From positions 1 through 56,703 of the forward strand of contig JABSRG010000015.1 in NCBI GenBank assembly GCA_013215165.1: 56,703 bases of DNA. Direction: 5' to 3'. A program made the translations under genes and the position numbers. The notes under the pieces are model-generated. The model did no database searches and had not been told where the DNA came from. It saw only the letters and a list, made by a program, of their open reading frames with translations. Each line of letters begins with the position of its first letter. Positions within the stretch are counted from its first letter, which is position 1. This document shows positions 29,228-38,886 of this stretch, piece by piece. Source of the DNA: Opitutales bacterium. Its GTDB lineage: Bacteria > Verrucomicrobiota > Verrucomicrobiia > Opitutales > JABSRG01.

Positions 29228-30129
29228 TCCGCTGAATCGTTCCGGTATTCCCGAGCGCGTGTGAGGAACGCTTCTAGATAGTCTACTTCGCTGTCTTCGG
29301 TGCGGATTCCAAGGAAGATTTGTTTAGCGACACCATTTTTGCCGAGACGCACTGGGAAGACAGGGTATGTGCTGGAATACTCTTCTACCAACCATCTTGG
29401 CAGCGCCGCCACCCCTCGACCACAGGCTACCATCTGAAGCATCATTTCGGTCGTCTCGACGACTTTCTGTTTGCGAACGGTCATACCGGTCGGGGCGAGA
29501 AAATGGGTGTAGATATCAAGGCGTTCCTGAGGGACTGGATAAGTAAATAGCGTATCCTTACCCAATTGCCGAGGAATCGCATAGCTCGCATCTTTGAGCG
29601 GGTGATCTGGCCCGACCACGAGGACTTGTTCGTAATCAAACACCGGTTCGAAAATGAGTCCCTTTTTGCGGAATGGATCGGGTGTGACTAACAAATCGAT
29701 CTCACGCGCGAAGAGCGCGCCGACTCCTGCAAATTGAAACGCTTGCCTCACATCGAGATCGACGGATGGCCAGTCGCGGAGATAAGACACGGTGATCTTT
29801 TGCAACCACTGATAACAGGGATGGCACTCCATGCCGATGCGGAGTGAGCCACGCTCGCCGCTGGCAAATTGTTTCAGCCGCTCCTCCGTGTGGATAAACT
29901 GTGGAATCATCCGTTTTGCAGTCTTTAGTAAATGTGCCCCAGCCTGTGTGGGACGCAACTGTCGACCCTCGCGATGCCAAAGCTTTACCCCCAACTGGTC
30001 TTCTAATTTGCGCATACTGTGGCTCAGCGCGGACTGAGTGAGATGCAAGGCGTCCGCAGCGGCGGTCATACTTCCTTGTTGGTCGACAGCGCGCATGATC
30101 TCAAAGTGGATTCGTTCCAAATGGTTCAT
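29224..30129 (-). CDS. metR: LysR-family regulator, MetR-like
   Basis: This is a 301-residue LysR-type transcriptional regulator. The N-terminal winged helix (MTAAADALHLTQSALSHSMR, then LGVKLWHREG) is followed by an effector domain resembling MetR: IGMECHPCYQWL, the EIDLLVTPD strand, PVFDYEQVLVVGPDHPL and ACGRGVAALPRWLVE. MetR activates methionine synthesis genes with homocysteine as co-effector. No met gene is adjacent here, so the target set is inferred from homology only. The upstream DNA (30130-30190) holds inverted motifs around TTGATTAATGATC, possible autoregulatory sites. Confidence 0.88.
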   Translation of the reverse strand: MNHLERIHFEIMRAVDQQGSMTAAADALHLTQSALSHSMRKLEDQLGVKLWHREGRQLRPTQAGAHLLKTAKRMIPQFIHTEERLKQFASGERGSLRIGMECHPCYQWLQKITVSYLRDWPSVDLDVRQAFQFAGVGALFAREIDLLVTPDPFRKKGLIFEPVFDYEQVLVVGPDHPLKDASYAIPRQLGKDTLFTYPVPQERLDIYTHFLAPTGMTVRKQKVVETTEMMLQMVACGRGVAALPRWLVEEYSSTYPVFPVRLGKNGVAKQIFLGIRTEDSEVDYLEAFLTRAREYRNDSAD

Positions 30130-30504
30130 ACGTTGATTAATGATCTAAGCTCATGCATAAATCAATCAATGTCATTTTTATTCATTGAAAGAAGCTAATA
30201 TTGTCGAAGCATATTTCAGCACTTCTCATCTGAATATAAGACCAAACTCGTGGGTTATCTGCGCATTTTGCAGGAAATCTGTCGCGCGCAGAACTCTGGA
30301 AGGGAGGACAACCGGACGTAGACACCGAAAAAACCCTAAGATGTAGAATAGTCTTAACCAGAGACAAGGAAGGACAAGGGCAACGCGCTTAGAATTCCTG
30401 GGAATACCGAGCCCCAGCTCGGCACCCGATGGCACAAAAAACAACAAATGCCACTGAACACCCGCGGGCGGTGAAAAGGTTTTTGAATTCCCAATTAGAG
30501 CAGA
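30130..30504. other. Intergenic stretch, no supported gene
   Basis: It contains the metR promoter region (right after 30129) and a minus-strand open frame (30226-30447) rich in Leu and Phe with no recognisable family. That frame continues the frame of the AraC-type remnant (30505-30954) without resembling an AraC C-terminus. I see nothing else supportable. Confidence 0.4.
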
Positions 30505-30954
30505 TCAGTGCGTGTGACGCCGTTTTGATATGTGTTTGATGGCTCTCATTTGGTCATCAATCTCTCGAACCGATATTGGGCTCAGACCGATGCTCCCTCG
30601 TTCACAATCTAGGCGGAAAATTACTCAGAAAATTTCACTTTTCAGCATACGCTCTTGGGTTCCACCATGAAGCTCATGCGGCCACGTAATATAGATGTCA
30701 TTGGGCTCTAAACTATATTGCTTGCCTTCGGCGTCCCAGGAATTGGTGCAACGACGCATGAAACAGACTGCATAGGCATCCCCATGAAGATGGGGCATAA
30801 GTCCTTTGTTATCTGCCTGCAGAGTGTCTTGCCAACCGATCATTTCCACGTCTGGAAGATCGCGTTGTTTCAGGGACGTGTGACCCGGGAAGGCGAAGTG
30901 TTGGGCACCAAGTTGGGTAACGCTGGGGTGTATCTTAGGGGGCTTGTCTACACT
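30505..30954 (-). pseudogene. Decayed AraC-type regulator (ligand-binding domain only)
   Basis: In one minus-strand frame the DNA reads like the N-terminal cupin of an AraC/XylS regulator: LGAQHFAFPGHTS, then PHLHGDAYAVCFMRR and LEPNDIYITWPHELHGG, ending KSEIF with a TGA at 30625-30627. The family expects Trp next, so TGG to TGA is likely. Beyond it the frame continues for 39 codons (VIFRLDCERGSIGLSPISVR, then EIDDQMRAIKHISKR) to a second TGA at 30505. No HTH domain follows. No in-frame ATG exists at the start: a candidate ATG overlapping the lysA stop is one base out of frame. The gene appears non-functional. Confidence 0.75.
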
Positions 30955-32195
30955 TCATTTGCCCAGATCGCCTCCGGGTCTTGGCGTTTACGGATCAGTC
31001 GAGCGATGCCGTGTTTGTTGACGAGCACTTCTGCGGCTTCGGGGAAGGAGTTGTAGTTTTTGGCTGGCATAGCAGAGCAGTAGGCTCCGGTGCCTTCGAT
31101 TACGACTGGGTCGCCGATGCGGATTTCAGCGAGCGTGCGTGTTTTTAGAATAGCTGGCTCGTCGGGTGCGCACGAGATGAGATCTCCCGATTCACAGCAG
31201 TGCCCGACTATGATGTAGTCATGTGTGACATCGTGCTGCTGGGATGGGATCGCCACGATCGGATGTTGCGAACCGTAGAGTGAGGGACGGAGCAGCTCGG
31301 TCATCCCGGAATCGACCTTGATGAAAGTATATCCCGATTCGCCAGTATCTACAATGTCGCAGGCTGTGGTTACTAGAGCTCCTGCGTTCGCTACTAGGTA
31401 TGTGCCCGGCTCGATTTCTAGGCGTAGTTTACGTCCGGTCTCGGCAGCAACTTGCTCGAAGATTTCTTTAACGGGTGCACCCACAATGGAGAGGTTTGTC
31501 GATGTTTCGCTGCTCATCCTGCCTACTTTGTAGCCACCACCGAGGTTGAGATGCGTCAATTCTGGAAAGGCAATCGCCAGCTCCATACTGTCATGAGCCA
31601 CTTCTTGCCAGACCTTGGGGTCGCTGCCCGAGCCAATATGTGTGTGCACGGTGTCGACGACCAGGCTATGTTTTTCCACAATTTGCTGCACGATCCCAAG
31701 CTTCTCATACCAGATGCCGAAGCTCGATGCCGGGCCGCCGACGTTGGTCTGGTTATTACCTCCCGATCCTCGGCCAGGATTGAAGCGTAAGCCGATACGG
31801 TGGCCGGGGCGGACCTGTCCAATTTTTTCGATCTGGCTGAGTGAGCACGCATTCACATGCACACCCCGATCGAGGATCTCGCCGATATTTTCCGGGAGTT
31901 CCTGCGTGCTGAGGCTTAATTTCTCAGCAGAAATGCCAGCAGCAATAGCGCGCTGGACCTCGTAGCCGGAGCTACAGTCGAAGGAGAGCCCCCAGTTATC
32001 CATTAATTGTAGGATATTGCGATTGGGGCAGGCCTTCATGGCGAAGCGCACGGTGAGGCCAAAGGCGTTGGGGAAATTGAGGGCCTCCCGGGCACGTTGC
32101 TCGAGCGTAGCTTCATCGTAGACATAGCTCGGTGTCCCAAATTCTGTGGCGATCGAACGGACTAATTCCGGGGTGAGAAAGCGAAGAGTTTCCAT
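30948..32195 (-). CDS. lysA: Diaminopimelate decarboxylase
   Basis: LysA is the PLP enzyme converting meso-diaminopimelate to lysine. The PLP lysine is K54 in FAMKACPN. Other family features are HTHIGSGSDP, LNLGGGYKVG, EPGTYLVANAG, GHCCESGD (active-site Cys at the dimer interface) and EGTGAYCSAM. I chose ATG at 32195 (METLRFLTPE), 415 residues; a start at 32207 adds four. The downstream AraC-type remnant begins at its stop, so the two were once an operon. It is divergent from the Fur-family gene. Confidence 0.93.
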   Translation of the reverse strand: METLRFLTPELVRSIATEFGTPSYVYDEATLEQRAREALNFPNAFGLTVRFAMKACPNRNILQLMDNWGLSFDCSSGYEVQRAIAAGISAEKLSLSTQELPENIGEILDRGVHVNACSLSQIEKIGQVRPGHRIGLRFNPGRGSGGNNQTNVGGPASSFGIWYEKLGIVQQIVEKHSLVVDTVHTHIGSGSDPKVWQEVAHDSMELAIAFPELTHLNLGGGYKVGRMSSETSTNLSIVGAPVKEIFEQVAAETGRKLRLEIEPGTYLVANAGALVTTACDIVDTGESGYTFIKVDSGMTELLRPSLYGSQHPIVAIPSQQHDVTHDYIIVGHCCESGDLISCAPDEPAILKTRTLAEIRIGDPVVIEGTGAYCSAMPAKNYNSFPEAAEVLVNKHGIARLIRKRQDPEAIWANEV

Positions 32196-32316
32196 GATTG
32201 TAATCAATATCCTGTCGGGCTGGTGGAAATATCAAACCGTTTTGTCACCATTCGAGTGGAATAGCTCAGGAGAAAAGTTTCATTTTTTTTGACCCGTCCA
32301 TTGACTTTGCCCATTT

Positions 32317-32331
32317 TTAGAATCGTTCTAA
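32317..32331. promoter_or_regulatory. Putative Fur/PerR-type operator
   Basis: The palindrome TTAGAATCGTTCTAA has perfect 6-bp arms around a 3-nt centre and resembles the 7-1-7 boxes bound by Fur-family proteins. It sits 30 bp before the fur-like start and 10 bp after a TTGACT hexamer (32301-32306), so it would overlap the promoter. It is probably autoregulatory and controls the suf genes (inference). Confidence 0.68.
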
Positions 32332-32361
32332 TTACAAATCTAATTCTGCAGCTGATTGTCC

Positions 32362-32829
32362 ATGAAACTTCAACCCGAATTCAAAATCCGACTCGAGAAA
32401 AGTCTCGAAAAATCGGGCCTGCGCTCCACGAAACAGAGAGAGCATGTCTATGGGATCATCCTCTCCAAGAGAGATCACCCGACCGCGGATGAAGTTTACG
32501 TTCGAGCCAAGGAGGACATGCCATCTATCTCTTTGGCTACGGTCTACAACTGCCTGGAGACACTGGTGGGAGCGGATCTCGTTCGCATGGTGAATTTCGA
32601 ACGCCAGCCGACGCGCTACTGCCCAAACCTCAGGCCCCACGCTCATTTTCACTGCGATCGCACTGGCCGCATTTACGACGTCAACCTTCCACAAAACGCA
32701 GTTCAATTTCTCGAACAACTAATGCCCACCGGGTTCAAAATCAACCACCTCGAGCTGTCTTTCAATGGTGAGTCCCCCGACGCCACGCCGACGGCACCTC
32801 AGGCTCAATCTAAATCCGAAACTTCATAA
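32362..32829 (+). CDS. Fur-family metalloregulator heading the suf operon
   Basis: This is a 155-residue Fur/PerR-type repressor. The DNA-binding helix is seen in [19 protein letters not shown], preceded by [16 protein letters not shown] and HPTADEVY. The metal region reads [16 protein letters not shown]. Only one cysteine (C98) remains where the family usually has a CxxC, and there is no second CxxC, so the structural zinc site is missing. The C-terminus is a short Pro/Ser-rich tail. The start is ATG at 32362 (a TTG lies two codons before). It ends 5 nt before sufC, so it is co-transcribed with the Fe-S assembly genes. Confidence 0.88.
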   Translation: MKLQPEFKIRLEKSLEKSGLRSTKQREHVYGIILSKRDHPTADEVYVRAKEDMPSISLATVYNCLETLVGADLVRMVNFERQPTRYCPNLRPHAHFHCDRTGRIYDVNLPQNAVQFLEQLMPTGFKINHLELSFNGESPDATPTAPQAQSKSETS

Positions 32830-32834
32830 TCACG

Positions 32835-33599
32835 ATGACTCACGCACTCGACATCCAAAATCTCAATGTCTCGATCGGTGATAGGCCGATCCTCAAAGAT
32901 TTCACACTGAATGTGCCCAAGGGCGAGGTTCACGCGATCATGGGACCAAACGGAACAGGGAAGAGTACCCTTTGTAAGGTGCTCGCCGGCCATGAGGACT
33001 ACACGGTGAACTCCGGTGAAGCCTATTTGAATGGCAAAGCAATTCTCGGGGACGAGCCTGACGCGATATCCCGCGCTGGCCTGTTCTTAGCCTTCCAATA
33101 TCCGATTGAGATTCCTGGCGTCACGATTGCCAACTTTATCCGTGCCGCGCGTCAAGCACGCCTACCCGAAGGCGAAGAAATCAACGCGCCAGCTTACTAC
33201 CGGGAACTATACGAGAAGATGGATCTTCTCAAAATCGATAGGAAGTTTACGGCGCGGTCGGTGAATGAAGGCTTCTCAGGTGGTGAAAAGAAGCGCTGTG
33301 AGGTGCTTCAAATGGCCATGCTTGAGCCGACAATGTGTGTCATGGACGAGACCGACTCAGGCTTGGACATTGATGCCCTCAAGGTGGTCGCCAATGGGGT
33401 CAACATGATGCGTTCTGAGGATCGCGGCTTCCTGGTTATTACCCACTACCAGCGTTTGCTCGACTACATCGTACCTGATGTCGTTCACGTGATGTATGAC
33501 GGCCGCATCGTGCAAAGTGGTGGTCCCGATCTGGCTCGTGAACTGGAAGCAAAAGGGTACGGCTGGGTCAAAGACGAACTGGCTCCCGCCATCGCATAA
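32835..33599 (+). CDS. sufC: Fe-S assembly ATPase SufC
   Basis: SufC is the ABC-type ATPase of the SufBCD scaffold complex for Fe-S cluster assembly. Walker A is GPNGTGKST (37-45), the signature FSGGEKKR, and Walker [12 protein letters not shown] with the extended SufC-specific DSGLD. Its 254 residues are standard. It follows the Fur-type regulator by 5 nt and precedes sufB by 39 nt with an AACGGAGGCAACC ribosome-binding region. Confidence 0.97.
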   Translation: MTHALDIQNLNVSIGDRPILKDFTLNVPKGEVHAIMGPNGTGKSTLCKVLAGHEDYTVNSGEAYLNGKAILGDEPDAISRAGLFLAFQYPIEIPGVTIANFIRAARQARLPEGEEINAPAYYRELYEKMDLLKIDRKFTARSVNEGFSGGEKKRCEVLQMAMLEPTMCVMDETDSGLDIDALKVVANGVNMMRSEDRGFLVITHYQRLLDYIVPDVVHVMYDGRIVQSGGPDLARELEAKGYGWVKDELAPAIA

Positions 33600-33638
33600 C
33601 GGCCACTCACTGCTAAATTTCAACGGAGGCAACCAAAC

Positions 33639-35051
33639 ATGGCTACCGAAATCGATACCCTCAGCCAGCTTGATCTGGATAAGGGGAATTTCCACTACGA
33701 GACGGAGTATAAATACGACGCCGGAGTGGGTCTCAGCGAAGACACCATCAACTATATTTCCGATGTCAAAAACGACGCTGACTGGATTCGCGAGTTCCGC
33801 CTCAAGGCACTCGACGTCTTTCGTCGCAAGCCCGACCCTACGAATTGGGCGACTGAGGACCTAGACAACATCCACTACGACAAAATCCGCTACTACCTCT
33901 CCAAAGGACAGCAGCCCTCACGCTCGTGGGATGATGTGCCTGATGATGTCAAAGAGACATTTGAACGCCTTGGAATTCCTGAGAATGAGCGCAAGTTTCT
34001 CGCTGGAGTAGAAGCACAGTTTGATTCCGAGGCGGCTTACTCCCGTATGAAAGAAGACTTGGAGAAACGGGGTGTGCTTTTTCTTGGCTCGACTGAAGCC
34101 TTGAACAAATACCCAGAGATTTTCCGACCTTATTTCGGTAAAGTCATCCCGACAGGTGATAACAAATACTCGGCTCTCAACAGCGCCGTGTTCTCTGGGG
34201 GTTCATTTATTTACGTCCCCAAGGGCGTGAAACTCAAACAACCGCTTCAGGCCTATTTTCGTATCAATGCTGAGAACTTCGGCCAGTTTGAGCGCACGCT
34301 CATTATCGCAGACGAAGGCGCGGAGGTGTCTTACATGGAAGGCTGTACTGCGCCGAAGTTTGAGACCTCTACCTTGCACTCGGCAGTGGTTGAACTTGTT
34401 GCACTCAAAGGCGCCAAAATTCAGTATATCACTGTCCAAAATTGGTCGAATAACGTGTTCAACCTGGTGACGAAACGCGCCTTGGCAGAAGAAGATGCGG
34501 AGGTGAAGTGGATTGATTGCAATATCGGCAGCCGCCTCACCATGAAATACCCAGGCGTTATACTGAAAGGAAAACGTGCGCGCGGTGAGGTGCTCTCCAT
34601 TGCTTTAGCGAATGATGGGCAGCATCAGGATACTGGAGCTAAGATGGTCCACCTGGCCGACGACACCACTTCCAACATCATTGCTAAGTCTATTTCTATT
34701 GGTGAGGGTCGCTCGACCTATCGCGGGTTGGTGCATATGCCTAAAGAACTCAAGCGCTGTAAGAACAACACTGAATGTGACGCCCTGCTTATCAACACCA
34801 ACAGCCGCACCGACACCTATCCAGCGATATCCGTCACCGGCGATGGTAACTCTGTCCAACACGAAGCCTCGGTCTCGAAGGTCAGCGCAGAGCAGATTTT
34901 CTATATGATGCAACGCGGTCTCGATGAAGGCCAAGCTATGAGTCTGGCGGTAAACGGTTTCGTCAACGACCTCATCAAAGCTTTCCCGATGGAATACTCC
35001 GTCGAGTTGAAGCGACTCATCGACATGGAGATGGAAGGCTCGGTCGGATAA
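33639..35051 (+). CDS. sufB: Fe-S scaffold protein SufB
   Basis: SufB is the main scaffold on which clusters form together with SufC and SufD. The 470-residue protein has the right-handed beta-helix core typical of SufB/SufD, with [30 protein letters not shown] (conserved Cys) and [16 protein letters not shown], as in other SufB proteins. The C-terminus ends with [19 protein letters not shown] good Shine-Dalgarno (GGAGG) lies before the ATG. The order C-B-D is fixed in this operon. Confidence 0.97.
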   Translation: MATEIDTLSQLDLDKGNFHYETEYKYDAGVGLSEDTINYISDVKNDADWIREFRLKALDVFRRKPDPTNWATEDLDNIHYDKIRYYLSKGQQPSRSWDDVPDDVKETFERLGIPENERKFLAGVEAQFDSEAAYSRMKEDLEKRGVLFLGSTEALNKYPEIFRPYFGKVIPTGDNKYSALNSAVFSGGSFIYVPKGVKLKQPLQAYFRINAENFGQFERTLIIADEGAEVSYMEGCTAPKFETSTLHSAVVELVALKGAKIQYITVQNWSNNVFNLVTKRALAEEDAEVKWIDCNIGSRLTMKYPGVILKGKRARGEVLSIALANDGQHQDTGAKMVHLADDTTSNIIAKSISIGEGRSTYRGLVHMPKELKRCKNNTECDALLINTNSRTDTYPAISVTGDGNSVQHEASVSKVSAEQIFYMMQRGLDEGQAMSLAVNGFVNDLIKAFPMEYSVELKRLIDMEMEGSVG

Positions 35052-35072
35052 TTTCCCTCAACACTTTGTTAT

Positions 35073-36404
35073 ATGATCGTCGAATCACCTACATCTCCAA
35101 GCGTCGGGGAGCTGGATGGACTGAGCTTCATCGAAGAACAGTTTCATGCCGAGCCTGAATGGGTTCGCTCTGAACGTGTAGCAGCCTGGAAAGAATACCA
35201 GAATGCTCCCATGCCTTCGCGCAAAGACGAAAACTGGCGTTTTTCTTCCTTAGACCGCAACCTTTTGAACCTCTCTAAACCCGCATCCGGATGTCAGGCA
35301 GAGAATCATTCTCGGAGCGCTAGTAAGCTAGCAGCCTTACCTTCAGCTGCCATATTGCACTTTTGCAATGAGCAGGTTCATGCGCATGGTCCGCTGGCAG
35401 ATGAGTTGACGGCCAAGGGTGTCATCTTTGCTCCCCTCTCTGAAGCGATCTTGAGCCACCCGGATAAGGTGATGTCTTGGCTGCACCAGAAGACAACCGA
35501 GCTTGGATCCCAGAAATTTGAATACCTCCATCGGGCTCTTTCGCGCTCGGGAGCCTTTATCTACATACCTAAGGGGGTTGAGGTCGAGGGGGACCTAATC
35601 ATTGTCCATGAAGTCGCTGGAGATCACTTGGCCATTTTCCCACATACCTTGATCGTCGCTGAGGACAATGCCTCCATTAAGATTGTTGAGGGCTATTTTT
35701 CCAAGATTCTCAAAACTGGTAATCTGGTGGTTGCTGGAGCCCATACCCACGTGGGGCAAGGTGCCCGGGTCAGTCGCTCGGTTATCCAAGGCATGGATCT
35801 CGGGAGCACCATCTTTCAGCTCGATTCGAGCTTTGTGGAACGCGACGCTCAATTTCGGAGCACCGCCGTCAACCTGGGTGGAAAAAAAGCACGTTATGAG
35901 AACCAGGTAAATATGCTCGGTTCAGGTTCCGATGCCCGAATATTCTCCATTACTGCGGCTTCTGGTGACCAAGAATACGACCAGCGTACCTTCCAGACGC
36001 ATGCAGCACCCAACACCTTTTCCGAAATCCTCTTCAAAAATGCATTGATGGATGATGCGAAGACAGTGTTCTCCGGCTTGATCCGTGTGGGCGACGATGC
36101 TCAACAAACCGATGCTTATCAAACTAACCGCAATCTTCTCCTAGACCCCACGGCAATAGCTCATGCGCTTCCTGGCTTGGAAATCAATGCCAACGATGTG
36201 AAGTGCTCCCACGGCGCGACCACTGGAAAGCTCGATGAGGAACAGCTCTTCTACCTCCTCCAGCGCGGTATTCCCATGAATGCAGCCAAAGAGTTGATGG
36301 TCTACGGATTTCTCGACGAGATTTTGACTAAAATGGATGACGAGCCGCTCGCCGAGTTCGCTCGATCCCTGATGAATTACAAATTTAGACACCTTAAATC
36401 CTAA
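35073..36404 (+). CDS. sufD: Fe-S scaffold protein SufD
   Basis: SufD partners SufB and SufC, probably in iron acquisition by the scaffold. The 443-residue protein has the same beta-helix core as SufB (FIYIPKGVEVEGDLIIVHEV) and the conserved KCSHGATTGKLDEEQLFYL segment before the C-terminal helices. The start ATG is 21 nt after the sufB stop. The N-terminal segment is less conserved, as is common in SufD. Confidence 0.95.
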   Translation: MIVESPTSPSVGELDGLSFIEEQFHAEPEWVRSERVAAWKEYQNAPMPSRKDENWRFSSLDRNLLNLSKPASGCQAENHSRSASKLAALPSAAILHFCNEQVHAHGPLADELTAKGVIFAPLSEAILSHPDKVMSWLHQKTTELGSQKFEYLHRALSRSGAFIYIPKGVEVEGDLIIVHEVAGDHLAIFPHTLIVAEDNASIKIVEGYFSKILKTGNLVVAGAHTHVGQGARVSRSVIQGMDLGSTIFQLDSSFVERDAQFRSTAVNLGGKKARYENQVNMLGSGSDARIFSITAASGDQEYDQRTFQTHAAPNTFSEILFKNALMDDAKTVFSGLIRVGDDAQQTDAYQTNRNLLLDPTAIAHALPGLEINANDVKCSHGATTGKLDEEQLFYLLQRGIPMNAAKELMVYGFLDEILTKMDDEPLAEFARSLMNYKFRHLKS

Positions 36405-36410
36405 GATGCT

Positions 36411-36947
36411 ATGACTGACGAACGTATCCTTTCACGCGATATTGAAGCCACCCTTATCCCTCAGGGAGATCCGTTTACACTTCCTGAAAGTACCCGCGTC
36501 GTGATTACCCACCGCTTGGGCGGAAATTTTACCATCATGAGCGACCATGGCATGTATCGCGTTTCTAGCGAATATGCCGACGCGCTCGGAGAAGAAGTCG
36601 TTGCCGATGCGGTGGAAGAAGGCGAAGCAGATGGTCCTCCCAGCAACGATAAGATTTGGGAGCAGCTGCGGAAGGTGTATGATCCTGAAATCCCCGTAAA
36701 TATCGTAGACCTGGGCCTCGTCTACAATATGGAGGTGAGTGAGGCCGGCGACGCCTACACCGTGCATGTCGACATGACCCTCACGGCACCCGGCTGCGGA
36801 ATGGGACCTACGATTGCAGAGGATGCCCGCACCAAAATCATGGCCCTAGCCAGTGTCTCCGACGCGACAGTAGAGATTGTTTGGGATCCGGTCTGGAACC
36901 AAGATATGATCTCTGAAGAGGGCAAGATGATGCTTGGGTTAGTCTGA
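36411..36947 (+). CDS. sufT: SufT-type Fe-S assembly protein (MIP18/DUF59)
   Basis: This is a 178-residue protein of the SufT family, implicated in Fe-S protein maturation under high demand. The N-terminal third is the SufT-specific region, followed by the MIP18 (DUF59) domain: [20 protein letters not shown], and [13 protein letters not shown] with the conserved Cys. The ATG is 6 nt after sufD, and the gene ends the operon. A 14-bp inverted repeat after it (36957-36991) may end transcription. No sufS or sufU cysteine desulfurase gene is present in the window, so sulfur supply comes from elsewhere. Confidence 0.93.
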   Translation: MTDERILSRDIEATLIPQGDPFTLPESTRVVITHRLGGNFTIMSDHGMYRVSSEYADALGEEVVADAVEEGEADGPPSNDKIWEQLRKVYDPEIPVNIVDLGLVYNMEVSEAGDAYTVHVDMTLTAPGCGMGPTIAEDARTKIMALASVSDATVEIVWDPVWNQDMISEEGKMMLGLV

Positions 36948-36956
36948 GGTCTCACC

Positions 36957-36991
36957 TGTCCAAATCTCAAATCGCTGTTGAGTTTTGGACA
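36957..36991. terminator. Bidirectional stem-loop between sufT and phyH
   Basis: TGTCCAAATCTCAA (36957-36970) pairs with TTGAGTTTTGGACA (36978-36991) with one mismatch and a 7-nt loop. It lies between two convergent genes. The T-tract is weak on both strands, so it is a moderate terminator candidate. Confidence 0.6.
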
Positions 36992-37010
36992 TCGAATTTC
37001 TCCATGCACC

Positions 37011-37826
37011 TCAAGACTGAGACAGAGTAGTTTCCCTTGTTTTGGCTTGAATCGCGTTTTCACCAAAGATCACGGGGTAGGTCTTTAATTGGTTTTTCAA
37101 GTGTCGTGTCGTGCTGTCCATAAAGCACGCACTAAACGCGCGGCGAGACTGGGAGGAGTGGTTTCGGTCGGAGCCGTGAATTAGGTGATTGTGTAGGAGG
37201 ACGACGTCCCCCGCCTCAAGCTCGACATAAACTCGTTTTTCTTCTGGCGCAAACTCAGCGGCCTGCCCGTCTGTTAGAAATCCGCTAGCGTGTGATGGGT
37301 TTATCAATTCCCGATGGGTTCTGGGGATCACCTGAACGCACCCGTTTTCTCGCGTCGCTGGGTCCAATGCTACCCAAACTGTCAGTTCTTGGTCACGGTC
37401 GAGGAAATTCCAACGGTCTTGGTGAAAGGGAAGAAAGGTGCCGCGTTTTGCTGGTTTGTTCATAAACATCGCTCGGTAACAGCTTACGTCGGAATTCGCA
37501 TAAGCGCGGTTGCAGGCATCCTCAAACAGCGGATGACGCATCAGATTCAGAAATTCGGCATCCCACTCAAGTTCCTGGATTTTACGGTAGTTTCTGGTTG
37601 CACCCTTGAATCCTGATGACTGCTTTCCGGCGCTGTCGTATTCACCATTTTCGCTGTCTAGCTGCATTAATAATGAATCATAGTCTGTATCGGCCTTTCC
37701 AAGCATAATGGCGTCGATGCGGTTCTGAAGACGCTCGATCCAGTCTGGAGTAATTAAAGCCTTGAGGACGAGATAGCCCTCTTGTTCATACTGAGCCCAT
37801 TCGTCTGCAGTGAGGTGAGTTTTCAT
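37011..37826 (-). CDS. Phytanoyl-CoA dioxygenase (PhyH) family oxygenase
   Basis: This Fe(II)/2-oxoglutarate-dependent oxygenase has 271 residues. The iron triad is seen as H135 and D137 (PFHQDRW) and H217 (LIHGSDRN), with R228/R229 nearby for 2-oxoglutarate. These enzymes hydroxylate varied small molecules and lipids; the substrate cannot be read from the sequence. ATG at 37826 is preferred; the frame extends to 37850. It is divergent from an AraC-type regulator with a 96-bp shared promoter region, so that regulator probably controls it. Confidence 0.88.
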   Translation of the reverse strand: MKTHLTADEWAQYEQEGYLVLKALITPDWIERLQNRIDAIMLGKADTDYDSLLMQLDSENGEYDSAGKQSSGFKGATRNYRKIQELEWDAEFLNLMRHPLFEDACNRAYANSDVSCYRAMFMNKPAKRGTFLPFHQDRWNFLDRDQELTVWVALDPATRENGCVQVIPRTHRELINPSHASGFLTDGQAAEFAPEEKRVYVELEAGDVVLLHNHLIHGSDRNHSSQSRRAFSACFMDSTTRHLKNQLKTYPVIFGENAIQAKTRETTLSQS

Positions 37827-37922
37827 TTCTTTTGATTTAGCACTAATCATGAATTAAATAAAAACGCAAAAAAATCGCCATAGAAGGCAATAAATCGCAG
37901 ATAAATTACACAAAACGAAACT

Positions 37923-38801
37923 GTGCCGCAAAGACCTGATTACCTATCTAACTATCTCGAAGGCTCACTCACGGATCAGATTGCTTTGGTATTGCGTTCC
38001 TACTCTATCGATCCGATCTCGACCTGCTACTGGTATAATGAAGCGCCGTGGGACTTGGATTGGCGGACACTCGGAAGAACTTTTTTCCTCATTCCTGTAG
38101 CGGGAGAACTTGAATTGTTTTTAGATGGCCATCCGACCTTGGTCGCATCGCCTGGGAGTTGTATTGTTATTCCACCAGGCGTTCGGCACGCGTTGAGACT
38201 GAAAGACGGTCATGCTAAGCTCGAACAAATCTCTATTCATTGTCATATCCGTGATTCTTTTGGACGGTCCTTACTCAGTCGTGTGGCAGCACGAGTGGCC
38301 AAATTCCCAGACGCTTCATTCGATACTTGGATCGCTCGATTTCGAACTGCGACCCATCTCTTTGATAAAGCTCTAGAGGAAGGGCTCCTTTTGCTTAAAT
38401 ATACCATGGGTCTCTTACTCATTAATTTGTTCAAATCCGAACAAGAAGGCTGGTCTCTATCCAAGCAAATCGCATATATCGACCCGCGTATTGCATCTGT
38501 GATCGAAGAGGTGAACAGAGATCCGTTGGAGCATTATACTGTCGATCAGCTCGCCGAGGCCCAACAACTCACCCCGACGCAGTTCAGAAAGCTGTTTAAG
38601 CAGCATATGGGCACCACGCCTAAGATCTACCTCACTCGCCTGAAGGTGGATCATGCGAGTGAACAGCTCCGAACAACACGTCTAAGCATTAAAGAAATCG
38701 CTTATGAATGTGGTTTTCATCACGCCCATCATTTTCATAGCTGTTTCAAGAAACATATTGGCAAGACTCCGGGTGAATTTCGTCGTGGTGTAATCGTTTA
38801 G
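37923..38801 (+). CDS. AraC-family transcriptional regulator
   Basis: This is a 292-residue regulator. The N-terminal half is a cupin-type ligand-binding domain (PVAGELELFLDGHP, then PGSCIVIPPGVRHALRL), and the C-terminus has two HTH motifs: YTVDQLAEAQQLTPTQFRKL and LSIKEIAYECGFHHAHHFHS, then FKKHIGKTPGEFRR, the family signature. The start is GTG at 37923. It is divergent from the PhyH dioxygenase gene, the usual layout for an AraC regulator and its target. A hexose or similar ligand is possible but not shown. Confidence 0.9.
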   Translation: MPQRPDYLSNYLEGSLTDQIALVLRSYSIDPISTCYWYNEAPWDLDWRTLGRTFFLIPVAGELELFLDGHPTLVASPGSCIVIPPGVRHALRLKDGHAKLEQISIHCHIRDSFGRSLLSRVAARVAKFPDASFDTWIARFRTATHLFDKALEEGLLLLKYTMGLLLINLFKSEQEGWSLSKQIAYIDPRIASVIEEVNRDPLEHYTVDQLAEAQQLTPTQFRKLFKQHMGTTPKIYLTRLKVDHASEQLRTTRLSIKEIAYECGFHHAHHFHSCFKKHIGKTPGEFRRGVIV

Positions 38802-38886
38802 AAGGGCTGGCACAACTCACTCATCAAGTTAATTCATGGATTGAGAGGTTGTGGAAAGGTAAATTCATTCAGTATATTTTCTTTCA

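Noticed and set aside
30226-30447. A 73-codon minus-strand ORF upstream of metR
   Set aside because: It is in frame with the AraC-type remnant, but its Leu/Phe-rich sequence does not look like an AraC C-terminus or any other family.
32196-32316. Possible lysine riboswitch upstream of lysA
   Set aside because: The leader is short and no conserved multi-helix core is visible.
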